Positions 23,001-33,225 of a stretch of 64,000 bases of DNA are shown here, piece by piece. The stretch spans positions 887,475-951,474 of the forward strand of contig NC_044925.1 of the NCBI RefSeq assembly GCF_003576645.1. The letters run 5' to 3'. A model generated the notes under the pieces. It searched no databases. It was not told the DNA's origin and worked only from the letters and a program-made list of their open reading frames with translations. The translations under genes and the position numbers were made by a program. Within the stretch, counting starts at the first letter, position 1. Each line of letters starts with the position of its first letter. The stretch is from Ipomoea triloba. Its lineage: Eukaryota; Streptophyta; Magnoliopsida; Solanales; Convolvulaceae.

Positions 23001-25568
23001 AGTCTAGAAAGACACATACATCCTTGAAGATTTAGAGTTTGCAAGTTATCCAAAGAGCAAATTGAATCAGGTAACTCCTCAACGTTGGTCCTACTTAAAT
23101 CAATCACGCTTAGGTGATGCAAATTTCCAATCCCTTCGGGAAGTCTAGAAAGACAGATACATCCTTGAAGATTTAGAGTTTGCAAGTTATCCAAAGAGCA
23201 AATTGAATCAGGTAACTCCTTAACGTTGCTCCAACGTAAATCAATGTACCTTAGATGAAACAAATTTCCTATCTCCTTTGGGAGTTTTGACAACATACAG
23301 TTATGCAATCCCAATACTCTTACAGATTTTAGACCATTGAACATATTTGCAGTAAGTTGTTCGGGAGAAAGGTCTTTAGCAATAAAAGTGCGAAGTTTTC
23401 CAAGGACACCATAATTGGAAGCAAGATCCATAGGCCTTCTAGTTTTCTGCAATGATAGATGACGTAGATTTTCAATCTTCACCTTATCCTCCTGCCAAAC
23501 AACACTGTAGCATTCATTTTTTGCAAGAAACTCGGCAAAATCATGCACTATGTCATGTATTTTGCAAGATATAATGATGTTGGAAACCCAGCGATGTTTC
23601 ATAAAATCTTGGAACAAAGAACGCATTGCTAAATTGTTAAAAATCTCCCGGCCTTTCTGTTCCATCTGATTATTATGATCACTACCATTTGTTGTTGTGA
23701 GATAACCTTGTGCCATCCAAATTCTGATTAGCTCATCTACATCTATTCTATAATCCTTGGGAAAGACAGCAAGCTCATCTACATCTATTCTATAATCCTT
23801 GGGAAAGACAGCACAATATGAGAAACATCTCTTCATCTGAGGGGTTAAATCATCGTAGCTTAGACGCAAATGAGGAAAGAGATCTGTTTCCACTCCCTCC
23901 ACATTCGAAAATTTAGTATCCAGCTGAGATAAAACCGTTTGCCATTCCTCCTCAGTATCTTTGTTACGTAACAGGCTTCCCATAACCTTATCCTCAGTAT
24001 CTTTGTTACGTAACAGGCTTCCCATAACCTTAACAGCAAGTGGCAGTCCTTTACACTTTTGAGCAATTTGCTTACCAATTTCCTCCAGTTTCTTAGAATA
24101 AGCGTCATCCCTTCCCTCGGAAAATGCAATCTTGCTAAGCAACAACCAAGCATCAGAGTCGGAGATGAGGTCCACCTGATGCAGATACACACTTGCCATC
24201 ATTCTTGCAACCCTCTCACTCCTTGAGGTCACCAAGATTCTACTGCCGGGGAGTCCAACCTTGAGGCAGTTCTTAAATGGCGCCCACCCGGGGAGTCCAA
24301 CCTTGAGGCAGTTCTTAAATGGCGCCCACATTGCATCCTCCTCTGTCCACACATCATTAAATGGCGCCCACATTGCATCCTCCTCTGTCCACACATCATC
24401 CAATGGCGCCCACATTGCATCCTCCTCTGTCCACACATCATCCAACACAAGTAGGAACCTGTAGGGAAAATTAATCACTCACATATTTGGAAAGGAACGT
24501 AATATTTCATTCCACCGTACCATTGATAAATTTATACATGAAAGAGTAGCAAACCCCTAAAATATCTCCAATAACCAGAAACACAAAAAAGAGTAATTCA
24601 AACAAATAAATTCAACTAAAAATCTTGCCAAAAAAAAAAAAAAGAAAAAAGAAAAAGAGAACTGATCATAACAGAAAAATATAATATATATAGCATTATT
24701 CTAATAGAACGTAACCTAACCTTTCCTGAGACAAAGTGCTTTGGATTTTTTCCAGTAACATTGGCAATTGAGATAGATCTGTGGAGCTTTTAGTGGTTGA
24801 CTCAACAATGGCTTTTGCAATCTTGATCTGGTCAAAAGGGTGTGAAACACAAACCCACACCCTTTCATCAAAATGAGTCTTTATCTGTTGATGGCCATAG
24901 ACTAGTTGAGCAAGGGTAGTTTTCCCTATCCCTCCGGCGCCCACTATGGAAATGACGACAGGGGAACCATTATTATTATTATTATTCTCCAGCAACTTGC
25001 TTATTAAACCACTGGCATCGGATTCCCGACCTTGAATCTCTGTTGCATCCACATCAAACGGAGTGCTGACTGGTTTCGATTTGTGATCAGGGTGTAGTGA
25101 TGCAGATGTGTTTGCTACAGCAAGAAAATTGAACTGATCTTTCTCTCTCGTAATCCGATCAAGTCTGGAATCAAGTTCCTTTATTTTCTTGGCGATGTCT
25201 CGATGCATCACAATCCTTTTGAAATGGAAACAAGAAGGCAGGAAAAAGCTACAGTTTCCTGCAACCTGGGACGACCTCTCCATCTGTTGTCTGCGAGTTT
25301 TGGTGCTCCACTCGTCCACAACATCTTCCACATCGTAGCAGAGGTTTTTGATCTCTTCCACCCACAGCTTCACGCTCTCTTCCTTGAAGCTTCTCCTCTC
25401 TGCATCATTCAACACCGCCCTGATTTTGTTGAGCTTTGATGAGAGGTTTTTGATCTCCTTCTCCACACCCAACGCTGCTCTTAACTCCTGGACTACTTGG
25501 TCCTTGATGATGGTGATCACCTGTTCCACAACACTGGTCACAACACCGGAGACGATAGCGTCGCCCAT
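20096..25568 (-). CDS. NLR2: CC-NB-ARC-LRR immune receptor with amplified LRR
   Basis: Sister of NLR1. Exon 1 is 25,568-24,721 and exon 2 is 24,458-20,096, with the same phase-2 intron (only 262 bp). As written it codes 1,736 residues. The CC domain has EDVVDEW, the P-loop GAGGIGKTTL, RNBS-A FDERVWVCVS, GLPL and RNBS-D. The NB-ARC carries five in-frame duplications of exactly 14 residues around kinase-2, the segment after it, the post-GLPL helix and RNBS-D. These would disturb the fold if real. MHD reads I-H-D instead of M-H-D. The LRR domain is extended by near-identical 47-residue units. If the ten 42-bp duplications are assembly errors, the true protein would be about 1,596 residues with an ordinary NB-ARC. 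The start MGDAIV matches the family. Confidence 0.9.
20441..20627. repeat. three chained exact 42-bp duplications (LRR C-terminal part)
   Basis: Direct repeats start at 20,441/20,483, 20,485/20,527 and 20,544/20,586, each offset 42 bp. In protein they give three consecutive T-K-V-E-E-L-P-D-S-I-C-S-L-x units and a doubled E-K-I-D-L-S-R-T-K-V-E-E-L-P. The junction spacings are 44 and 59 bp. Confidence 0.95.
22604..22750. repeat. two exact 42-bp duplications (LRR middle)
   Basis: 22,604-22,645 is repeated as 22,646-22,687, and 22,667-22,708 as 22,709-22,750. The peptides doubled are L-S-R-L-P-E-G-I-G-N-L-H-K-L and N-L-Q-G-C-E-C-L-S-R-L-P-E-G. Junctions are 63 bp apart. Confidence 0.95.
23730..23813. 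repeat. exact 42-bp duplication at RNBS-D
   Basis: 23,730-23,771 equals 23,772-23,813. The match does not extend a single base on either side. It doubles A-V-F-P-K-D-Y-R-I-D-V-D-E-L in NLR2; NLR1 has one copy (about 5,931-5,972). Confidence 0.97.
23949..24032. repeat. exact 42-bp duplication after GLPL
   Basis: 23,949-23,990 equals 23,991-24,032, with no extension on either side. It doubles D/V-K-V-M-G-S-L-L-R-N-K-D-T-E. NLR1 has one copy. Confidence 0.97.
24246..24445. repeat. three chained exact 42-bp duplications at kinase-2
   Basis: Direct repeats start at 24,246/24,288, 24,315/24,357 and 24,362/24,404, each offset 42 bp. The product has the D-V-W-T-E-E-D-A-M-W-A-P segment three times and W-A-P-F-K-N-C-L-K-V-G-L-P-G twice. 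Junction spacings are 69 and 47 bp. Confidence 0.97.
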
Positions 25569-25569
25569 G

Positions 25570-25740
25570 GTTACTTCACTCTCTACTCTCTAGCAGTGGA
25601 GACTGAATAATGACTTTTAGAGGTTTGGTTTGGTTGTGTCTGTCTGTTGCTAACTTAATTGCTACCATATATCATTCCTATGCTTACATCACTACATGAG
25701 TACATAATGTAAACTAAAAAAAGAAAATGTAATTTATTTT
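25570..25740 (-). promoter_or_regulatory. NLR2 upstream region, family-conserved
   Basis: The first 170 bp upstream of NLR2 recur next to the broken NLR starts at 12,109-12,240, 27,535-27,640 and 29,695-29,800 (GTGTxTGTGTTGGTACxATATATCA followed by TATGCxTACAT). The conserved block is probably the promoter and leader of the NLR family. No TATA box is assigned with confidence. Confidence 0.4.
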
Positions 25741-25858
25741 AATGGGTAAATCTCCAATAATGTAGTTCCACATTATTGTACAATAATTCTTTGCCATTAT
25801 TGTTCTTACCATGGCCTCTCTCTCACACATATACATAGATCCAAAATATCTGCAAATC

Positions 25859-26038
25859 GCCCGTAAGGGCAGCCTGAGTGGCATGACCAAGACGCTCGCG
25901 GCCGTGAGGTCTTGAGTTCGAAACCGTCTGTCACCCGGGTTTGAGTCGGTCACCCTTGTGGTCCTTTGCCGGCTAGGATCGCAGGGCGAGGGTTTACTCA
26001 CATACTCTCGGAAGAGGAGTGGATTTGCCTCGATAAAC
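25859..26038 (+). mobile_element. SINE with 18-bp target-site duplication
   Basis: A 180-bp insert is flanked by the perfect direct repeat CCAAAATATCTGCAAATC (25,841-25,858 and 26,039-26,056). The head is tRNA-like, with CAGCCTGAGTGGCATGACC as A box and GAGTTCGAAACC as B box. The tail GTGGATTTGCCTCGATAAA resembles 3' ends of plant SINEs. The duplicate at about 29,088-29,110 has the uninterrupted site with one repeat copy. Confidence 0.88.
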
Positions 26039-26344
26039 CCAAAATATCTGCAAATCAATTCCATATGTCTTCTCTTTGGTAGTTGAGAAATCCTCTTGGG
26101 TTCATAATTTTTGCATATGCACGAAATTGTTGTAGGGCGATATCTAGGGTACGGTATCAAACCTACAAAGAATGGTGTATTGATCAGCAATTAAACATTA
26201 ACTAATAAGAATTCTTTAAATATAGTCCTACAATTTTAAAAGATATACAAGTAATAACATCAACAAAAAGATTAAAATGTGTTAGTTGGAGTAACATTTA
26301 TAAATCTTCAAAAGTTTGAAAATTTAATTAACCAAATTAATCCT

Positions 26345-26485
26345 AAAGACCTTGTGGTCTAGTGGCATCTGGTGTCCCAGTTTACACTCTCATATAGATG
26401 ATGAGAGTGTGTTCGAGCCTCAATGGTGGTAACTGTTGACTCGAGTGGGTCAATACTACATTGCAACAGAGTCACTAGTACTCAA
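26345..26485 (+). mobile_element. tRNA-derived SINE
   Basis: The head CCTTGTGGTCTAGTGGCATC (A box) is followed by GTGTTCGAGCC (B box) at the right distance. The flanks are AATTAACCAAA-like on both sides. The sister duplication near 29,415-29,445 lacks the insert, so it is a post-duplication insertion. Confidence 0.7.
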
Positions 26486-26700
26486 AAATTAACCAAAAAT
26501 TTTTAGACCAACAACTAACCTAATTGATTTCTTCTCTTCGGTAGTTCGAGAATCCTATCTGAGTCAATGTCAATCATTATAACATGGACTATGGTCCAAA
26601 TTACAAAGTTAACTATATATATAATCTTTATTTTCAATTCAGTATACATAATGTTTATTTTTTAATACATTAAATGTTTATTTTTTGGATAATGAAGGTT

Positions 26701-27520
26701 CAGTTTTTGATATATATTATCTAAAAATAAATATTTAATATATTAAAAATGAATGTAACTTTGTTTATCCAACCAAGATACCACAGTGGTTGACTCCGTT
26801 TTGTGTGTGAAAATTTTGGTAGTTGAAAAGTATGGTACTCGACTAAACGAACAAAATTTGTTTAATGATAATAACTCTTCTATGTGACTATCTCATGAAT
26901 CATTTTCTGTTAAACGACTCGAGTCTAAATACTTTGCTTCCTAATTTTATTGGTTCTCTTCATTTATTTTGAATCTTTGTTCAAATGAATTAACGGGCCG
27001 ATTTATCACAATTTGTAGTATATATATACCATATATAAATCATTATATATACATTTATGGCTTTGTTTATTTTCAAAAGTTTTTACCGATATTGTTTTGT
27101 TTAACCAACCAATTTACCATCATTATTGACTTTGTTTTGTGTGTGCAAATTTCTGTAGTTGAAAAATATGTTAATATACTAGACCAACATAAAGGTAACT
27201 CTCCTGTGGAATTGTCTCATGAATTATTATTATAATTGCAAATTATAATGTTATCCTTGCAATGCAATGGTGAAAAAATCGATAATACTATTTTCATTGA
27301 CGAGGAATCAAAATCGCCATTTTAAGAAATAAAAAAGTGAATTGAATAATAATGCTTACTTACATTAATAATTAGGAATTGAAATTTCTGCTGTACTGTT
27401 TTTCATAGATTTATTTTTATTACAAACACTATTTTCTTTTTTCTAATTTTACTATTACTCATTGACATTGCATTCAAAAGTTATCGGTGAAATAACAAAA
27501 AAAATATCACATCATTAATT
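26701..27520. other. AT-rich spacer
   Basis: No gene is seen. The segment has no counterpart in the second duplication copy. An 88-codon open frame at 26,969-27,235 is AT-driven and matches nothing known. Confidence 0.5.
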
Positions 27521-27524
27521 TATG

Positions 27525-27660
27525 TCGGCCATGGTTGACTGTAGTTGAGACTATGAGAGATAGATGGACAAGGTTTGTGTGGCTGTGTTGGTACCATTTA
27601 TCATTCATATGCCTACATGAGTATATGATAAAGGTTTTCGCGTAGGTGCATAAATTTTGA
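27525..27660 (-). pseudogene. NLR promoter/start relic 1
   Basis: A GTCGGCCAT start-codon context on the minus strand (compare NLR1 at 9,391-9,399) is followed upstream by the family promoter block GGTTTGTGTGGCTGTGTTGGTACC. Only a few codons remain. Confidence 0.55.
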
Positions 27661-27765
27661 TCGGTGAAGAATAAGCTAATTATTTTATGAGTTCTACTCT
27701 TTATTTCTACTCTATGATATGATTATTTATGATTTATTATCTTTATCATGTAAGTATCAATCCAA

Positions 27766-27848
27766 AGGCCTTGTTGTCAAGCGGCATGAAGTGATTCTCC
27801 CAAGTGGGAGGTCATGGGTTTAAGCCTCAGTAGTATTTAAAAAAAAAA
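27766..27848 (+). mobile_element. short SINE with target-site duplication
   Basis: An 80-bp tRNA-like insert (A box GTTGTCAAGCGGCATG, B box GGGTTTAAGCC) with an A-rich tail is flanked by ATCATGTAAGTATCAAT and ATCATGTCAGTATCAAT, a 17-bp duplication with one mismatch. Confidence 0.7.
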
Positions 27849-28029
27849 TCATGTCAGTATCAATAAAAATGTAACATCAAAACTTTGTGAAAAGAGAATG
27901 TAATATCTGTTCATAACTATTTTCTCAATCTACTGAAGCATACTAAAAATGAATATTTATTAGTGATTCACATTGCAATACCAAATCACAATATAATTTG
28001 CTGACAAATTATACCATCGAACAAGGTTT

Positions 28030-28415
28030 ACCTTACATAGTGAACTCTGATCTATAAATTAAATAATCTTCAAATTCTATACTTACAATTGACATATTTT
28101 GTATATGCAATTAACCGTTTTTGTACATGTAAACAAATTGAAGGCACATAACATAGTAATTACAGACACATAAATTATTAACTGCATAAAAATAATATAT
28201 TAACTGCAAAGATAAAACATGTTAATCAACATATTATGTATCCACAGTTAACATATTTTGTACTTGCAGTTAACAATTTAATTATAACATGTCCACAGTT
28301 ATCATGTTATGTACTTTCAATTTATTTATAAGTATAAAAATTATTAATTATAAGTAAACAATGTGCTAAATATAGACATATAATCTTTAAATTAGGTTTA
28401 ACAATGTAATATAAC
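28030..28415. mobile_element. TIR element with internal short repeats, copy 1
   Basis: It is the counterpart of 30,246-30,616 in the tandem duplication. The inside is made of imperfect, often inverted copies of a TTAACTGCA / TAACATATTxTGT motif. It is AT-rich and non-coding. Confidence 0.5.
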
Positions 28416-28604
28416 AATTGATAATTGGCCCGTAACTCTCTTGCAGACACTTTACAGCTAACAACACATTGATTTTTCCCTTTGGTAGTTGGGGAATTTA
28501 TGTAGACTTTGCTTTCCAATTTTATTGGTTGTATAATTAGGTAGGGACAATCTAGTGTATCATACTTGACCACCTTTTAAAGAAAGAAAATACTAAGAAA
28601 GAAA

Positions 28605-28680
28605 ATACCATGTAACGTTTGTGTGGCTGTATTGGTACTATATTTCATTCATATGCCTACATGATAATGGGGGTTTTGCG
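28605..28680 (-). pseudogene. fragment of NLR promoter block
   Basis: GTTTGTGTGGCTGTATTGGTAC followed by CATTCATATGCCTACATGATA is the conserved NLR upstream block, here without any coding sequence. Confidence 0.4.
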
Positions 28681-28974
28681 CTTTTAGTTTAGTTAACTGT
28701 ATTTAACTTTTCTCAACGAAAAAAAAAAAAAAACTATATTTAACTTGGTTTAAAAAAAAAAAAAACTATATTTAACTTTGTAAAAACTTTGATGATCACT
28801 TAATGTATATTTAAACTTTGATCAAATGAAGGGTGGGTTTGTCAAAAATCTTAGTTTATATGTGTATTTATACTTACAACACATCGTTATATATACATTT
28901 TGAATTTTTACCAATATCATTTTTGGTTAATCAACCAATTAAGTGAAAAATATGGTAGTTGAAAGACGGACATT

Positions 28975-29640
28975 ATTGTAATTTACTTTAATGAGTAAAT
29001 CACCAATAATGTAGTTCGACATTATTGTACAATAATTTTTTGCCATTATTGTTCTTACCATGGTCTCTCTTACACATATATATAGATCCAAAATATATGC
29101 AAATCAATTCCATAGGTCATTGTCTTGTGGACACCTTACAGCTAATCAGCCATTATATTGATGTCTTCTTTTTGGTAGTTGGGGAATCCTCTTGGGTTCA
29201 TAATTTTCGCATGTGCACGAAATTATTGTAGGGCGATATATAGGGTATCAAACCGACAAAGAATGGTGTATTGATCAACAATTAAACATTAACTAATAAG
29301 AATTCTTTAAATATAGTCCTACAATTTTAAAAGATATACAAGTAATAACATCAACAAAAAAGATTAAAATGTGTTAGTTGGAGTAACAATTATAAATCTT
29401 CAAAATTTTTGAAAATTTAATTAACCAAATTAAATTTTTAACCGAAATTTTTGATACCAACAACCTAATTGATTTCTAGCTTCTCTTTGGTAGTTGGGGA
29501 ATCCTTTCTGAGCTAATGTCAATCATTATATCATGGACTATAGTTTAAATTACAAAGTTGACTATATATATAATCTTTATTTTTAGTATATAGAATATTT
29601 ATTTGTTAATACATTAAATGTTTATTTTTTTGAATAGTGA
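28975..29640. repeat. segmental duplication A, copy 2 (empty SINE sites)
   Basis: It matches 25,741-26,700 without its two SINEs. The AAAATATATGCAAATC site at about 29,089-29,104 is the pre-insertion target of the first. Confidence 0.8.
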
Positions 29641-29684
29641 GGGATCATAACGGGTATTCTCTAATAAAAATCACCCCATTGATT

Positions 29685-29830
29685 TGCCGGCCATGGTTGA
29701 CTGTAGTTGAGACTTTGAGAGAGATAGATGGATAAGGTTTGTGTGGCTGTGTTGGTACCATATATCATTCATATGCCTACATGAGTACATGATAAAGGTT
29801 TGCGTGTAGGTGTATAAATTTTGATTGGTG
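29685..29830 (-). pseudogene. NLR promoter/start relic 2
   Basis: A GCCGGCCAT context and the promoter block closely match 27,525-27,660. It belongs to the tandem duplication. Confidence 0.55.
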
Positions 29831-30245
29831 AAAAGTAGGCTAATTATTTTTATGAATTCTACTCCTTATTTTTACTCTCTCATTTTTATATTCTGATGTG
29901 ACAATTTATTATTAGTTATCTCCATTATGTCGATACAGAAAATATCTTTGTGAAAAGAGTAAAAGTTGGAAGTAGAATTCGAAAAAAGGAATAAAATTTT
30001 CCTTATTTTATAACTGGTTTTTTAATTCAATATTTTAATTTAGTTTTTTTTAATAATATATTAAATTTCATTTTTAGTATATTAAACATTTATTTATTTT
30101 TATACCAGAAGTCTATTTTTTTCAATATATTACCTAAAAATAAATATTTAATATATTAAAATAAATATTATTCGCGATCCACATTGTAATATCAACCCAC
30201 AATATAAGTTGCCCGACAAATTATACCATCGAACAGAATCTACCT

Positions 30246-30616
30246 TGCATTATGAATCCTGATCCAAAAATAATCTTCAAATTCTATACCTACAGTTGAT
30301 ACATTTTGTACATATAATTAACCGTTTTTGTACATGTAAACAAATTGAAGGCACATCGCATGGTAATTACAGACACATAACATGATAACTACAGACACAA
30401 ACTATTAACTACAGACCAGATACAAAACATGTTAACCAACATACTATGTGTCTGCAATTAACATATTCTGTGCTTGCAGTTAACAATTTATGTGTTTGTA
30501 GTTATCATGGTATGTGCCTTCAATTTATTTACAAGTGCAGAAATTATTAATTGTAAGTAAACAATGTGTTAGATGTAGACATATATATAATTTTTGAACT
30601 AGGGTTCACAATGCAA
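30246..30616. mobile_element. TIR element with internal short repeats, copy 2
   Basis: The ends are imperfect inverted repeats of about 30 bp: TTGCATTATGAATCCTGATC on the left, TTTGCATTGTGAACCCTAGT read inward from the right. The inside alternates ATGTGTCTGCAATTAAC-like words in both orientations, so a transcript could fold on itself. No coding sequence is present. Confidence 0.55.
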
Positions 30617-30639
30617 ACAATGTGCTAACTGTAGACCTG

Positions 30640-31445
30640 ATGGTCTTGTGTTACGTCAAACTCATTATGTTATAAAATCCTTGAAAAATTCAACATGGAT
30701 GATAATCAAGTGGCTAGGACACCATTTGATACAAATTAAATGTTTTGCTATCCAGGAATCATAGAGTATTTCTCAAGTAGAATACACTATGGTTATTAGT
30801 AGTTTAATGTATTTAATGAGTTGTACGTACTAGACCAGACATTGTCTTTGAGGTTAGCAAACTCAGTAGATATACAAGTAACCCTGGTAAAATGCACTGA
30901 AAGGCAATTGTGAGGGTTATGAGATATCTAAGGGGCACTTGTGACCTTGGACTGCACTACACAAGATATCCTGCTGTACTTGAATGGTATATCGACGCTA
31001 ATTGGATACCTGATATAAAGGACTCTAAGTCCATGAGTGGCTACGTGTTTACATTAGCCAGTGCAGCCATTTCATAGAAATCCTCATAACAAATTGTGAT
31101 AGCCATATCCACAATGGAATATGAACTGATAGCCCTAGATAGATGTTGTGGAGAGGTTGAATGGGATGGCTACGCTATTTTCTCGAGGATATTCCTAGTT
31201 GAGAAAGACATGTACCTTCAATATGTGTGCATTGCGATAGTCAAGCCACAATTGGTAGAGTACGGAGTAATATGTATAATGGTAAGTTTAGACATATGCG
31301 TCGTAGACATAATGTCATTAAACAACTTCTCACAACTGGTGTAGTGGTGTTGTGTCGGTTGATCGACTATGTGAAACCAAAGGACAACGTAGTGGATCCT
31401 TTAACCAAATGGTTAAATAGAGAGTTGACTGAGAAGTTGACATGA
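30640..31445 (+). pseudogene. Ty1/copia RNase H relic
   Basis: The plus strand, in changing frames, reads L-R-G-T/[31 protein letters not shown] and S-T-M-E-Y-E-L-I-A-L-D. Further on it reads H-C-D-S-Q-A-T-I-G-R and D-Y-V-K-P-K-D-N-V-V-D-P-L-T-K. This is the copia RNase H order (DAxW, KSTSGY, STxEAEY, CDxxxA, DPLTK). Several stops (for example in A-I-S-stop-K-S-S) show it is dead. Integrase and most of the reverse transcriptase are missing. Confidence 0.9.
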
Positions 31446-32010
31446 GGAATGTGTCTAAAGCCCTTGGAATAAAGTTCTAATGTGATAACTAAATTATGGA
31501 ACGAAGCGTGTCACTATAGGGGTCTCGGACTACCAAACCACTCTTCGTTAGAACAGTGAATCATGCATGAGGTTAGCACGCTGATGCTTTAATGATTCAA
31601 ATTGTCAATTGACATGTGTGAGTATGCGGGATACTCGGAAAAGAATCACATATGTGAGAGAGAAGTGGGGTCGCTTCAAAGGAGAATTGGTTGGGCTCAA
31701 TTCTTTTGAAATTCTTGCAAAACTAGGAAAACGGTGACCCATGTACAAAATGGGCACACTCATGAGAACAAAACATGGTTGGGAGGTTCTTGTGTAGGAT
31801 ATATCATCATCGTCTACACAAACAACAGTCGATTCAAATACATCGCGTTATACCGAACAACCAGTAGAGTAAATATATCTTCACAATGGAAGTTTCAAAG
31901 GGTGAATGCCAAGTGATTTGAATGTGTTGTCAATTCATCGAGAAGGGATTGAGAATGTGGATTGTTGCTACAGATTTTTATCTATAAATTCTCAAGAGTT
32001 GTTTAATAGG
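31446..32010 (+). mobile_element. copia 3' region / LTR remnant
   Basis: The sequence follows directly after the pol stop (GACATGAGGAATGTGTCTAA), the position of the polypurine tract and 3' LTR in copia elements. No second LTR is present in the window, so the borders are not defined. Confidence 0.45.
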
Positions 32011-33225
32011 TTACATGCATCGCTTTTTATTTTGAAGTTATGATATTCAACAAAGTATTTTATTAAATCATGTATTTCATAAGAGAATTATGCGTACGTA
32101 GAAGAAAATTTTAAGTTAATATAGTATTGACATAAATAAACTTAGTATATTGGCTCTATTGTTGGTTCTTAATAGTAAAATTCTAGTCATATGTTTTAGT
32201 TTTATTAGCGGAAGAGAAAAAAAAAAGTAAATAAAAATGATAAGTCAATTTTTATATAATACGTTAGAGTGTTAGACATAAAATTGGAGTAACAAAAAAT
32301 AAAAAATTGTTATAATTTGATTCCCATTAGCTGGGAGCGCTCCCGGTGAAACGGATTATAGAATTGAAACCATAAACAATATAATGTAAATAGAGCAGGA
32401 TAGTGAGAAAATAGACAAGGTAAAACTTCAATATCTTATTCCCAAAAACCAATCGATTAGTACATATAACAATATATATATATATATACATTTATAACGG
32501 AAGGCAATAATGATAAACATAAATTTATGACCATGACGACTGTTACATAATTAATGTCCATAGTGTCCACAATAATTTATCTTTATAAAACTTCCCCTTG
32601 GACATTATCATCACAACCCTGCCTCGTTAAAAGTTCGCTAGAAAAATCCTGTGAAAAAAATTTAGACGAGAAAATAATACATGATATATGGATAATACAT
32701 GCGTTGCCTCATAAAAAACCTTACTCTAAAAATACCTTATGGGATAAAACATAGGTAAGGGAAGAATAGTATATATAGTCCTAAACCTTCATGCTGGACC
32801 AATATAGTCTTCAAGATCACAAGACTGTTTGATCTTCTGGACCAATAAATCAATTGTAGGTAGATCTTCTAGACCAATACATATTGCATTCGTTGTTATG
32901 CATCACTCGTTGTTGGGCCATGCATTGGATTGATTTCCAGGTTCCGTAATTCAATTCGTTTTATAGTCAAAGTTGGGCTCGTGCACCAGGGCAACTTCTG
33001 TGGTGCATTGTATGTTATGGTGTTGTGCATTTATGGCGATAATGCAGTGCATTATATGATGGTTGCTGTTGCTAATTTGTGCATTATATTAATTTTAGTA
33101 GTTGCATCGCGGGCAATGGTTTCTTTTTAAAGGTGCTTCAAAATATTGAAAGAGTAGATGACAACTCCCAGTGCAAATAAGATCTTGCTGAAGATTACCT
33201 CTCAAGTTAAAATTTACAATCTACT
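32011..33225. other. spacer between NLR cluster and PP2C
   Basis: No gene is supported. About 32,540-32,760 looks like degraded copia LTR/3' sequence and resembles 13,120-13,300. A short TA run lies near 32,473-32,488. Confidence 0.45.

Larger units (their letters stand above)
20160..23275 (-). repeat. NLR2 LRR array with perfect 141-bp tandem units
   Basis: About 20 double-LRR units. In the middle, one word (TTGGAGATTTAGAATTTCC) recurs at 21,530, 21,671, 21,812, 21,953, 22,094 and 22,235, always exactly 141 bp apart with identical or nearly identical sequence between. The flanking units are more diverged. This points to recent unequal exchange or conversion, though copy number in such an array is hard to assemble. 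Confidence 0.92.
25741..26700. repeat. segmental duplication A, copy 1 (holds two SINEs)
   Basis: It matches 28,975-29,640 in order (TTTGCCATTATTGTTCTTACCATGG, then TTGGTAGTTG, GGGTTCATAATTTT, then AACATTAACTAATAAGAATTC). The two SINEs at 25,859 and about 26,345 are absent from the other copy. Confidence 0.8.
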
